From Vandiemenella viatica (lineage: Eukaryota > Arthropoda > Insecta > Orthoptera > Morabidae), in assembly GCA_031002005.1 (NCBI GenBank), contig JARYHS010013630.1:32947504-33011503 (forward strand): a stretch of DNA of 64,000 nucleotides. The letters are read 5' to 3'. The position numbers and the translations under genes were made by a program. Shown piece by piece: positions 24,555 through 34,824 of the stretch (its first letter is position 1; every line of letters begins with the position of its first letter). The notes beneath the pieces were generated by a model. It saw only the letters and a program-made list of their open reading frames with translations. It made no database searches and was not told the origin of the DNA.

Positions 24555-24605
24555 CTGGATGGTGCTTACAGGCGTTTCGACAGCTGACTCTGCTGTCTTC
24601 ATCAG
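24555..24605 (-). other. Hairpin with hammerhead-like core words
   Basis: The minus strand reads CCTGATGAAGACAGC, then a short loop, then GCTGTCGAAACGCC. GACAGC and GCTGTC form a 6-bp stem between CTGATGA and GAAA, the two conserved boxes of a hammerhead ribozyme. One extra A after CTGATGA and the lack of an evident stem III with a cleavage site make this only a candidate. Such motifs are known in Penelope-like elements. Confidence 0.3.
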
Positions 24606-24627
24606 GTATCTTAGGGTAGGAATTGTG

Positions 24628-24977
24628 CACCAACTACGTGGATCGATCTAGGGGGGGGGGGGGTGTGGCTGGAAGGCTACGTGGGGAGAGGGGGGGGGGT
24701 TCCGAGCCAGGCCTCGTAGCTTTCCTTTCATAACATTTTTCACGGTTAAAATGAGGAATAGAACTAACAACAACATGTGAATATTTATTTCCCTCAGTTA
24801 ATTATCTCCGTATGTAATTTAGAATAGTCTGACAAAAGAAAACAGTACAAAATGTCTTCTGGAATCAGAAGAGATAAAAGCTACGTGCTATGAGGAGGGG
24901 GGGTACAGGCAAAAGCCACGTAGGCCTGCGTGGGGAGAGGTTCACAGGAGGCCAAAATGGAGCTACGTGGCTTAATC
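24628..24977. mobile_element. MITE related to the element at 47,319, ends eroded
   Basis: Shares the interior of the 47,319-47,747 element in order: AACTACGTGG, poly-G, TTCCGAGCCAGGCC, GTGAATATTTATTTCC, AGTCTGACAA, ACAGTACAAAATGTCTTCT, CACAGGAGGCCAAAATG and GCTACGTGG. The terminal GGAGCGTCCATAAA words are missing on both sides. Confidence 0.85.
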
Positions 24978-25550
24978 ACCTTCCCTTATAGCTGTCGCAA
25001 GCTGACTGTCACCGCCTCGACTGGATTTTATTGCATCGATACTCACACATCAAACAAAGAAATATTTTAAAAATTACTTCATTAAAAGATATTAACAATA
25101 TTTGTGCACTCTTAAAGTTTTGTTAACAAATATATACAATAAATGTAAAATTATTAGTAAGAGGGTTAAACTTGCTGTAGTGGTACTAATTTTTCGAAAT
25201 TTTGTGCCTTATTTGTCAGTAGCAATCTTAAATCGCCGTCTTCCACTACTGAGAATCTGTTGATTTCCTTTTCTGGTAAATTTCTGACTACGCTAAATCT
25301 TCTTTTGGATACAGATGATCATGGGAACGCAATAAAAATCTGCTTTGACGCAGCCCGGGGAGCCGGATATAATAGTGGAAAGCTGGGAGCAGCGGTTGGT
25401 GCTCAACGCTCACAAAATTTGTTTAGAACCAGGAACGCCCCCTATCTCTTCAGCGTGCCGCCCCCGGTTGGAACCTCTGTGTTGACTGTGTCCCCTCTCT
25501 CGAGGCGGTGTCACTTGTCATTCTGATCGTGCAGGGTGTCGCCAGCGCCC

Positions 25551-25584
25551 TTATAGCCAGAGCTTCACTTCGCCTGTCTCAGTC
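25551..25584 (+). promoter_or_regulatory. Core promoter: TATA-like box and initiator
   Basis: TTATAG at 25,551-25,556 lies 30 bases before the A of TCAGTC (25,579-25,584), the arthropod initiator consensus, so the predicted start is 25,581. This spacing is standard for pol II. The start codon follows 22 nt later. The 150 bp upstream are GC-rich relative to the surroundings. Box identity and spacing are seen; promoter activity is inferred. Confidence 0.65.
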
Positions 25585-25602
25585 TAGTCGCAACAGCTCG
25601 TC

Positions 25603-25618
25603 ATGGACACACCATACA
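25603..25618 (+). CDS. Novel secreted/membrane protein gene, exon 1
   Basis: The first coding exon encodes only Met-Asp-Thr-Pro-Tyr plus one base, ending at the strong donor GTGAGT (25,619). It follows a 22-nt 5'UTR behind a TATA/initiator pair. The leftover A joins GA of exon 2 (38,753) to make AGA (Arg6), so the frame is kept and the signal peptide is split by the intron. Tiny first exons that break the signal peptide are typical of insect cuticular and other small secreted-protein genes. Continuing past the donor would give an unremarkable 66-residue frame without a signal sequence. The linkage to exon 2 over 13.1 kb is inference from phase and signal-peptide logic. Confidence 0.65.
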
Positions 25619-26734
25619 GTGAGTACACAGTGCCTCGACAAGTATGTATTAGAGACGCGCTATTACTAATGTTTCCTCCTGAGTGCTTGAGGAACCGAAC
25701 TAACATTTACATGAGGAAATACTTATACAATTTGAACAATCACGCAATTTGTAGAAGCAGTGCTAGTTTTGTTCTCTATCCCGTTCTTGGGAAGACAATC
25801 TAAATGCCTCAGATGTTACTTATAGATTTCCTGAGTCATTTGTAAACGTTTTAATTTATTATATATTTCTGTAAGCTACTGCAATTAAAATACTGTTGAG
25901 TATGAATTTTCTGTATATTTCACAAAAATGCTTCCTGTAAAACGGTTACTACCATTTGCCTTCATTCTTATGTCTGCATCGTTTCTCTCCAACATAAATG
26001 ATTTCCTCTGTAATTCTGCCGCCCAAATGCTATTCAAATATTAATTTATTATTCTTTTTGGATTGTATAACTGCAAAACGTCGTGGACTGTCAGAGCACT
26101 GAAGTGGAAATTTCAGCGTTGTATTTGGTATTCTTTACTTCGATTTTTCACATGACACAAAAAATTGATCGATGCTGCAACCCATTCAAATAACTTGGAT
26201 CATGTACAACTTCGTGACGAAAGGGCTTAGTGACATAGTGGTGAAGAGCTAGTTAAGAGCTTTGAAAACTACAGTGTGATTTGAAGTAAGGTAATTTTAG
26301 GTCCCTAGTCGGTAAGTTTACGATCATGTTATCAGTGCATTCTCGGAGACACACTTGAAAATAGGTATGGATTACGATTTCCACAGTTAAGTCGGACATT
26401 TATTTCTTCATAGCTACCAAGAAGTATTAATCAGAGGAAAAACATTTTTCTCAAACATTTTGCTGGTAATGTACAACAGCACGCAATACCTTGAAACCAT
26501 CCTAGAAACAAATTTCGTTAGAGATAATTTCGTTGGCTGCTTTTACAATATGTGTTATATAACAATACGATACCTAGTTTCCGCAATTTCCAGCCTATTG
26601 CCGCATCCTAGTATTAAATACCCGGTGAGCTTAGAGACAATTCCAGAAGCGGAAGCATTCGGTTGCAATCTTCCTGACGCGCAACGACAATATTGGTAAA
26701 ATAAAACGATTATGGTCAAGAGTCGACTATTAAA

Positions 26735-26900
26735 AGAAAGTTATGACCGCGAGAATGCTTGTACTGTAAGTTGCAGGAGGAAGCGGTTCAAATCCCAGGG
26801 TATGGTTCCTCCAAAAGGCCATGACCTAATTCCCTCCCTTTCCTTGTCCAGTCCTTTCCCGCCTCTAATGACCACGACATCAACGAGGCGTAAAACATAA
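26735..26900 (+). repeat. Main-family SINE, head damaged
   Basis: GCGGTTCAAATCCC (B box) is followed by the body words CTCCAAAAGGCCATGACC, TTTCCCGCCTCTAATGACC and GACATCAACGAGGCGTAAA. The middle of the body is deleted. Confidence 0.7.
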
Positions 26901-28149
26901 GCAATAAAGTAAGCTGCGGTGAAGTGACTACAGTACTCAAAAATCGGTGTCGTGGCTTGGAAATTAAAACGATTTTCGTAGATTTTATGCGAACTCAAAA
27001 AACTTGACCTATATGTTACGGTCTAGGATGGATTTGAAGGTCTCTACCATGACGAGAAATCGATAGATATTATTGTGGATAAAGCAGAAATTTCGAGCTT
27101 CCAAAGACGAGTGTATGTCCGTTTGGTGAAAATATCCTCGAAATGAAAAATATTTTGCAAAATTGTTTGCTTCTTGGCTGAAGAATTCATTAAATTAGCT
27201 TTTATAAAAACACAAATACATGATTTTTCAATACAAGTAATATCTTTGCTGTTCAATGATCTCTACCTATCTACTAATATGCATTGGAATTACCTTATTA
27301 AAACGTGTTTTAAATTGAGCCACGAGTCACAGACTGTCTTCATTTCTTCATGAGAGGGGAGACTTCGTCCTTGAAAGTCTGCTTTCAGGGGCCGTGTATT
27401 ATGGTGATAAATCACGAGGGCTGAGATAACGAACATGAGGCTTTCGTTCTTTAGTGAGCAGCTTGCTATAATGAATGCTGATTAATCTTTATCCTGCTAT
27501 TGTTCCAATATTAACCATTGAGAATCATGGAGAATCTTAAAAATCAGTTACGCAACTGATAATTGACGTGAGAATTTTTGATAAACCATTTTCAGTCTCT
27601 ATTATGTTACTGGACTGCCATTGATGCAGGACCTGGGAAGATTTGGTCTGGAACTTTGGCCTTGCGTTGTTGGGGTCGGTCTCAATTGGGCTTTCAATAA
27701 ATAGGGTGTCCGTCCTCTGTTTTCTATACGTAATATAAACAATTTACTATAGAAATTCAATCACTGAAAAAATCACAAAAACACAAGAGGTGGCTGTCTG
27801 ACCTATTGAGAAGAAGGATTTTTTTAGCGTTTCCATTTGAAAGTATCCTATCAGCAATGGATTAATACAGCTCCACAGGCGAATATCTAGAGCAAAGATT
27901 AAAACCGAACTTTTTAACATTTAGCGGTTGTCTGCCGCTTTTATCATCGTTTTAAATTAAGACACAACTGAGGCGAATGAAAATTTAAAAAATCTTCATT
28001 AAATTATGGTTATTTCTTATTTATTTAATAAACTTACTGTAACTGCAGGGTTAAAACAATATCACACTCGCTCAGTTTGGGAAGTATTCTGATATATCGT
28101 GAACTGGATACACGTAATAACTTGGTTGTTGGCAGTTATTTTTAAGCTG

Positions 28150-28788
28150 CTGTCTATTAACAACTGTTTTGATAAATGTTTACTCACTCGACGCGTTTCG
28201 TCATTGTAGTTCGGGGCTTCTCAGGGATAGCAAGAGGGAAAACATTGCTGAATGAGTTCACTGATTTAACAACCAAAACACTATTCAAAATAATGAAAAA
28301 GAACACGACATATGAAAACCGACACAGTCACATACAAATCACAACCAGTAAACAAACAATAATAGTTGCCACAATCACGCAGATATTTTAACACATAATG
28401 AACACAGGTACAATAGTGCAATCAGCGAAATTACATTGGCACAACTGTACAAATAAAACAAAACAGCACAGAAGATACCGAAATCAGCTGGGCGCAAGGA
28501 AAGTTCGAGGATGGCGGGATAAAAATACTAAAGCGTGTTTTATAGCAAATTACAGTAAGAAAAATTAACTATCAAATAATGGTGCAAAAAGTGCTTTTCT
28601 GGACTGATATGTGATACGTATTACTCTATTTGCAAGTGGAGTGAATCTATATAACGATTTGTGAATTATACTGATATTACAATACTACAATAACACTACA
28701 TACATCTATAGCCACTGTCGCTGTCCCATAAAAAATGCGAAAAGCACCTGATGAATAAGCAGTAATCAAAACAGTTGTTAATAGGCAG
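28150..28788. repeat. Element bounded by 24-bp inverted repeats
   Basis: TCTATTAACAACTGTTTTGA at about 28,152 returns reversed as TCAAAACAGTTGTTAATAG at about 28,765. Just inside the left repeat lies ACGCGTTTCGTC, and near the right repeat CACCTGATGAATAAGC. These are fragments of the same GAAACGCG and CTGATGA words seen in the hairpin at 24,560. No coding frame. The class is unknown. Confidence 0.55.
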
Positions 28789-29099
28789 TATTTAATTTAT
28801 AAACACACATTTATTTGTTTTTTGATCCCTACTCAAACTCATCCGCACAAGGTTAATTTTTTTGTATGTCACACTAAAGAAATTAAGGTTTTGGTGTTAT
28901 AAATATACAACAGGAGGTGCTTCTTGAAATTATTATATTAGAAAAAGAAACTGTACAGATTCCATTGTAATTTTAGCATTTTCGAAGCGTGGAATGTTTA
29001 TGAATAAATGAGGGGCAGTAATGTAGTTACACTGTTTCAACTGTCTTGAGAGACACGGAAGCAGAGGGCTGTTATACTACGTTACGATTTAAAAAACAC

Positions 29100-29312
29100 T
29101 AAGCGAACTCAGTAGGTGAGCGGTAACTCTCTGTCCCTGTATTTGTGAGGAGACGCGGGTTCTAATCCCCGTAAGACTATCCAGATTTCGGTTTTCCACA
29201 ATCTCTGTGAATCACTCCAGGCGAATGTCATGGCCGAGTTTCTTCCAGTCCCTGGCGCACTGTTCTTTCCCGCCTCTGATGACCTCGAGGTTAACAGGAA
29301 GTAAAGCCAAAA
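29100..29312 (+). repeat. Main-family SINE
   Basis: The head has GCGGGTTCTAATCCCCG (B box); the body continues through CCAGATTTCGGTTTTCC, ATCACTCCAGGCGAATG, TGGCCGAGTTTCTTCC and CCTCTGATGACCTCGAGG to an A-rich tail. Confidence 0.8.
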
Positions 29313-29796
29313 AACTAAATTACGCTATTCACACGTGACCAATAATCACTTAGGAAAGGAGAAAGAAAACATGTTGCCGTTCAGTCCCGCGAAACAGTGG
29401 AGCTACTGTGATCATTAAATTCACATTTAGACTTTTTCATTACTTGATATTCAGATGTGCTATCGTAACGTTTCGCAGATTAAGATTTCTCCACAGTATA
29501 TCCGCATGACGTTAAGAGAACAAAGTGAGCCTCTGATTAGTAATAGTGGTGTGTACTTTCACTTTACCACACAGTACCGCAAAGAAAATATTAAAGGCCC
29601 GGGCACACAGAACGCGACAAGCGACAGCAGCAAGTGGTCGTTCTCTCGTCGCGGCGATACGCGATTTTGGCACGTCACACAGGAAGCGACAACTCCATAG
29701 CGACAAATGCCAGTGAGACCCTCTCTCGCGAAGAGATCTGTACTTCTCTATTTCTTTCTTAATAAGTTTTCTTGGGCTAGTAAATTCTTATAAAAC

Positions 29797-30021
29797 ATGT
29801 CAAGTGATGAGGAGACTCTACTTATTTTGTTCGCACTAAAAACGGTCTGGGTTCCTGACATCAATAAGAAGATAGAATGCCTTGGTGAATATCACCGCCT
29901 TTGTCGGGCACTGGTGTCACAAGAAGAAAGATTTTATACTTATTTTCGTATGTCTCTAGAATGTTTCGAGAAAATACACAATCTGTTAAAATCAACTATA
30001 TTGAATTGCACCACGAACTGA
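29797..30021 (+). pseudogene. Harbinger transposase, N-terminal remnant
   Basis: A 74-codon remnant beginning MSSDEETLLILFALK, followed by LGEYHRLCRAL, EERFYTYFRMSLECFEKIH and a premature stop. The acidic start and the EERF-YFR-S-E-F motif are typical of HARBI1-like transposase N-termini. The DDE nuclease domain is absent, so the product cannot transpose anything. Confidence 0.8.
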
Positions 30022-30115
30022 AGAAAAGTAATTGGTACAACAGAAAGATTGGCCATATGTATGAGGTATGTTCTGTTCATTTAATATATATTCTTAAAAA
30101 CGACACTGCCAAAAC

Positions 30116-30360
30116 CAGGGCCCGCGCTAGGGGGCGGGGGGGGGGGGGGTTAAGCGAGGCAAAAGTATCCCGGGCCTGTGCGGGCCCCTCTGCCAGAGTA
30201 TCTAACTAAATAGAAATAAAACTTTAAAAATCTTGCTTAAAAAGCTGTAATTTGATTTTTTTGCCTTAAAATTTAAAAGTTTAATATAAAAAAAATTGTT
30301 TGTGGCTGGGGGGGGGGTGCTAAGAATCCTTACCCGGGGCCCGAAAATCTTAGTGCCCTG
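30116..30360. mobile_element. hAT-type MITE, 245 bp, nested in Harbinger relic
   Basis: Ends CAGGGCCCGCGCTAGG and CTTAGTGCCCTG, flanked by an exact 8-bp duplication GCCAAAAC (30,108-30,115 and 30,361-30,368). The termini resemble those of the MITE at 18,106 but the interiors differ. Confidence 0.92.
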
Positions 30361-30613
30361 GCCAAAACCCCTGACCTCTAAGTGATTTTCACTTCCCAGC
30401 TCTTCCCCCTTGGAGGCAGCTGTGTCCTTTGCGTGGCGGTCAATATTAAGAAATACCCCTAAAACCAGGCGTATCATCACAAAGTGAAATATTCCCAATA
30501 AAAAATACACTTTATTATTGACAATGTATTTCACAATCAAAAGATAGGCTCAAATACAAGTATTATTAATTTTAAATAATTACAGTGTAAACAAACAAAC
30601 ATAAAGTGAGAAA

Positions 30614-30748
30614 CTAACAAGAAAAAATACAATTCTGAATGCGAAAAATTATTTTAATGAGCTGGAAATCTTTTCGTATGCATCTCTTAGTACACCTGAA
30701 ATAGTGGCCGTCGGATGCCGTGGAAATCAATTTTTCTTCATCGGCCAT
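30614..30748 (-). pseudogene. Harbinger partner (MADF/Myb-like) N-terminal remnant
   Basis: The minus-strand frame starting at the Met at 30,748 reads MADEEKLISTASDGHYF and stops after 44 residues. MADEEKLI is the usual opening of the MADF/Myb-like DNA-binding protein encoded opposite the transposase in Harbinger elements. The rest has decayed. Confidence 0.65.
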
Positions 30749-31439
30749 GTCGCTCTGTCGCGAGACAATTCTGTAATTTTGTACAACTCTGTCGCTCGTC
30801 GCTGCGACAAAGACTGCGGCCCGGCGACGGATCGCTTTGTGTGTGACCGTCCCGATCGTTACCGCAGGAGTGAACGAAGGAGCCGTGAGCCAGTATCGCC
30901 TCGGCCGCTGATATCGCTTGGAGCGGAAGTGACTGATGCCGTCGGAACGTGCCAAGAGCGGGGAAGAAACAACATTGCGTAATGCGTGGGCTAAATAAGT
31001 ACATTCAGGACGTAAATTTAATATCAAAACTTATAAACTATGTTAAAAGGATCCTCTAGTTATAAGATAAGGAGAAAGGAACTAAGAAACCATGACAGGC
31101 TTATAAATCACTGAGCAGAGCAGAAACAATTAAATAGAAACCATCTCAGGAGACTTTATACTATTTATTATTCTCTAATCAGTAACATCAACATCTAAAA
31201 AGATACATGTATCACGTTAAATTGTGGTTTAAATTAACCACGTCCAATGCTTCTTTTTTAAAAGGAATTTGGGTTTTTTGACCAACACAGTCTGAATTAA
31301 ATACTGAAAAATGCTAAAAGAGGATTTGATTAAGAGAGATTACGGTATGTTCACTGTTGTGTGCGGCCGGACTGTAACATGTTCCATTTCTCCTTTATTA
31401 ATGGTTGGCTGATCATGTTTAAATATATAGATTTTTAAA

Positions 31440-31720
31440 ATAATGGATGCTTTCTGCTGGATGAAGACTTGAAATGTAAATATCTTGGCATGAGATATGA
31501 TAATAAATTCAACTGGGCAGGCGGCAGGATAAAGTTTCAAAAGCTTTCATTTATTGGAGAGAGGGATGATGATATTTACCAGAGAAGCAAGGGTGTTGGG
31601 TTATAAAACTTTGGTCAGACCATTGTTTGAATACGGTTTTACAGTGTGAGACTCATATTTTAGGTATCAGTTCATTGAAGGAGGGTGAAGAGAGTGCTGG
31701 GAGCGTAGGTCGCGTATACT
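31440..31720 (+). pseudogene. LINE thumb-region relic
   Basis: The translation recalls the LINE at 40,035-40,385: LKCKYLGMRYDNKFNWAG, then VLGYKTLVRPLFEYGF. Frameshifts and stops are frequent. It lies upstream of a more N-terminal reverse-transcriptase piece, so the two cannot be one colinear insertion. Confidence 0.7.
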
Positions 31721-31749
31721 GGTAATTAGACCTATAAGATTTTAAAAAA

Positions 31750-31945
31750 AGATGTGCCTCACGCTAGATTACTTACGAAACTTCGTAGTTATGGCATATA
31801 TAAACAAATATGCGACTGGGTTGCAGACTTTCTGAAGGCGCAGTGTATAGTTATCGACGGTGAGCGTTCATCACTGACCGAAGTAAGGTTCGGGGTTCCC
31901 CAGGGGAGTGTGATAAGGCGCCTATTGCTTCTAATATACATTTCC
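31750..31945 (+). pseudogene. Non-LTR reverse transcriptase palm fragment
   Basis: PHARLLTKLRSYGIYKQICD and FGVPQGSVIRRLLLLIYIS show the conserved palm block (VPQGS-LLLL-IYI) of Jockey-type reverse transcriptases. It stops before the catalytic FADD box. Confidence 0.75.
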
Positions 31946-31974
31946 GGATGACAGCAAACACATACCAACAGCAT

Positions 31975-32560
31975 TCATATCTAGGAATGACCGAGTACAT
32001 AAGGTAAGAGAAATCAGGGCCAGAACCGATTCATTTCTATATTTTTTTTTTTCACGAACGATTAAGGAATGGAATAAGAAGGATTTATCGAGAGAGAAAA
32101 TTTATAATCCGATAGGAGTAGGTATCTATAAACCCCTCCGGCCATCCTGATCTGGGTTTTCCCATATCGCTCCAGGCGAATGCTGGGATGTTTCCTCAGA
32201 ATAACCCATTGGCGACTCCTGCCAAATCTCGTATATCCCCCGTCCTATGCAGAAGCGGTTACACATTAAGATGGGTGCAATGTACCCTATGCCACCCACT
32301 TTTAGTGAATCGCGGAGTAATAATAAAAGCAATAGAGACGAAATAGTTGATGGAAGAATTAAGAATGGTGCATGAAAGGAAAAGGATGACCATGGGCACA
32401 AGTTGTCACTCGATTTCTGTCAAAAGGGGGTGGAAAAATGTTCTTTCTTAGACAAGGGAGTTAGGTATTGGAATAAATTTCGTATGGAAGTGATGAATAA
32501 TTTATCAAAACCGCTTAAAGAATTTAAAATAAATCTTAGAGGGCAACAGTAGGCGGGATA
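31975..32560 (+). mobile_element. LINE 3' terminal pieces
   Basis: At about 32,040-32,100 the words FFTND-like, IKEWNKKDLSREKIY resemble the C-terminal tail of a Jockey LINE. 32,340-32,560 matches, in + orientation, the 3' coding end seen reversed at 39,634-39,888 (ACAAGGGAGTTAGG, GTGATGAATAATTTATC). A main-family SINE scrap (TCCAGGCGAATGCTGGGATG) lies between them near 32,170. Confidence 0.65.
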
Positions 32561-33159
32561 ACGACATGGCCATGTTGCAGGATATGCACATGTTCGGTCC
32601 ACCTTCCTTCACAGGACAAACTTACATGAGGTGTCATGTACCGAGATCGAGTCATGTCTCGGGAATAGGTAGTTTTAATTAAATGCTGTGTCCTCTTGTA
32701 TTGCTCACACGATATACAATTCGTTCGTGGCAAAAAAACAAAAACAAAAAAATACATATTTCTGTCAGAGTGATATTAATTTTACCTTGTTCGACTGTTG
32801 TGTCAAAGATGAAAGCACTTTGAGCCTTTAATGTTTCTTATCGCTTTCTGATCTTCAAAATGATTGTTAATTTTTTCGCAATTTTAGAATATCTCGTAGT
32901 AGCGAGTTCAGAAACATTAAATGTTGCCATGTTGATAACATAAACTGCTGGGCTTTTTTTTGCTCTCATCTGCCCAACGCAAAAACAGATGACAGAAGCC
33001 ATTATATCAGAACGGCACACTCATACTGTAACTTTTGGGGAGAATTGATGTAAGCAAAAATTGCCATAAACAAGAAATGTTTAGGATAGAAGCGGATCGA
33101 GGCAAGGCACACTTAAAAAGAGTGCGAGATATTGTACTCTACCGTCCATAATATTAAAT

Positions 33160-34190
33160 GTGTTAAGGAAGACATCAAGAAAGCAATAGAAAAATTTGAA
33201 TGTTGCGTACGTGTGCAAGGTCAAACAATCGGCGTGTTACGATTTAATGATGACGCTGTCCTGTTGGCAGAATAGATGGAGGATATTGATAAATTATTGA
33301 ATGGCATGAATAAAACAACATGAGAGTAATGTGGGATAAATTGTATAAACGCAAAACAAAATTAATGAAACGTAGCAGAAATCATATTGATAACAGTAGA
33401 TTAAATATATATATATTTTTAACTGCTTTACGTCTCTTAACAGAGAGGTCTTTAGATACGGGAAAGGATGGGGGCAAGGAATGGGAAGGAATTTGGCCAT
33501 GGCCTTTTTAAGGAAGCATCGCGGCATTTGCCTGGAGTGATTTTGGAAACCATGGAAAACCCAAATCTGGATACCCGGACGGGGATTCGAACCGTCGTCC
33601 TCCCGAATGTGAGGCCAGAACGCTATCCGTTACACCACCACGCTCGGTGGATTAAATATAAAAACAGATTCAGATGCAATTTGCAAAATAAGTGGATTCT
33701 GTTACTTATGGAGTAAAATTACAACTGAGGGCCGAAGCAAGAACACTGTTAAAAGCAGAAAAGCACCAAGGGAATGAGCCTTCTCGAAAAAAGGAACTCT
33801 TTTAGTTTTAAATATTTATCTAGGACACAGAAAGAACTTTTTAAAACTATGTGTGTGGAGCAGTGCACTTTATGGTAGCGAAGCATGGAAATATTACTGC
33901 AGAAGGATGCTGAAAATTAAGTGGTCAGATAAAGTACGAAATGAACGTATTTTGGAAATCATGGATGAAGAAACAAACTTATGGAAGAGTCTTACAGAAA
34001 GAAAAGATAGGATGATGGGTCACATTTTAAGACATGCGGCATTGTTTAATTTATTAGTGGGGGATACAGTCGAAGGAAGGAACTTTAGAGGAAGACAAAG
34101 ATTAGAATAGACGATAGAGATAACTGAGGATAGGCTATATGTTGTGATGGGTATGCTCAGATGAAGAGGTTACGTTAAGATAGGAAGAGA
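33160..34190 (+). pseudogene. RTE-type LINE relic interrupted by a SINE
   Basis: Left part: VLRFNDDAVLLAE, an altered FADD box (about 33,237). Right part: an open stretch at 33,853-34,110 with ALYGSEAW, RRMLKIKWSDKVRNERIL and GHILRHAALFNLLVGDTVEG, the characteristic C-terminal region of insect endonuclease-reverse-transcriptase LINEs. A SINE splits the element at 33,410. Stops lie on both sides. Confidence 0.85.
33410..33649 (-). repeat. Full-length main-family SINE with 11-bp target duplication
   Basis: The tRNA-like head on the right (ACCACCACGCTCGGT, GATTCGAACCGTCGTCC) and the body on the left lie in minus orientation. Both flanks carry GATTAAATATA (33,399-33,409 and 33,650-33,660). The TTTTT/ACTGCTTTACGTCTC side is the SINE's 3' end. 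Confidence 0.93.
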
Positions 34191-34824
34191 TGGAAGCTTT
34201 AATCAAACCAGTAGAGAGACTGATAACAGGAGGAAAGAATGGATTGACAATTCAAGCTGTAATTGGGACGTTTATCTGTTATTTTATCGGCGATTTTAAA
34301 CCAACTGTATGAGATATTTAAATAAAACTATTTTTTACCGACAAATAATAGTGGAATGAGTTTATACCTGTTTACTGGAGATTTTTTGAACATTAAATCA
34401 ATCGTTCATTCTGCTACTTGGTGACATACAGTTGCTAATTAGAGAGACTGTAGCATAACGAACTCCAAAGAAAAAGAAAATATACTGTAGGTTATTCTGA
34501 GAAGGGTCATTGTCATAGGAACAATAGAGTAACAAAAGACCGAGCGAGTGACGTATAATGTTAGTGGGCGTATGAGTCGATGCTAGTCAGACAGTTACTG
34601 CTAATAAAGGACCTCATATCTTCGGATACCTGACTTTTGAATAAATGACAAGGAATCATATTAAAGTTTGTTATTATTCAAATATAAAATATTAAGTTAA
34701 CAAATTTGGAGGTTCAAGTTCTAAACGAATCAAAACGGGACTTGAATCCCTGGCGACTGAAAACAAAGATTTTCGTACTATTAATTTCGGCATAAAAATA
34801 TCTTTATTAGTATTTTTTTTTATT

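Larger units (their letters stand above)
29596..30853. mobile_element. Internally deleted PIF/Harbinger element
   Basis: The left end, GGCCCGGGCACACAGAACG, and the right end, reversed, GGGACGGTCACACACAAAGC, are related Harbinger-type inverted repeats. Inside, two converging truncated genes remain: the start of a Harbinger transposase at 29,797 (+) and the start of the partner DNA-binding protein at 30,748 (-). That two-gene layout is characteristic of the superfamily. The middle is lost and a hAT MITE sits at 30,116-30,360. A clean 3-bp target duplication was not visible. Confidence 0.75.

Noticed and set aside
29901..30209. 102-codon + strand frame
   Set aside because: Crosses the MITE boundary at 30,116 and overlaps the Harbinger N-terminus in another frame.
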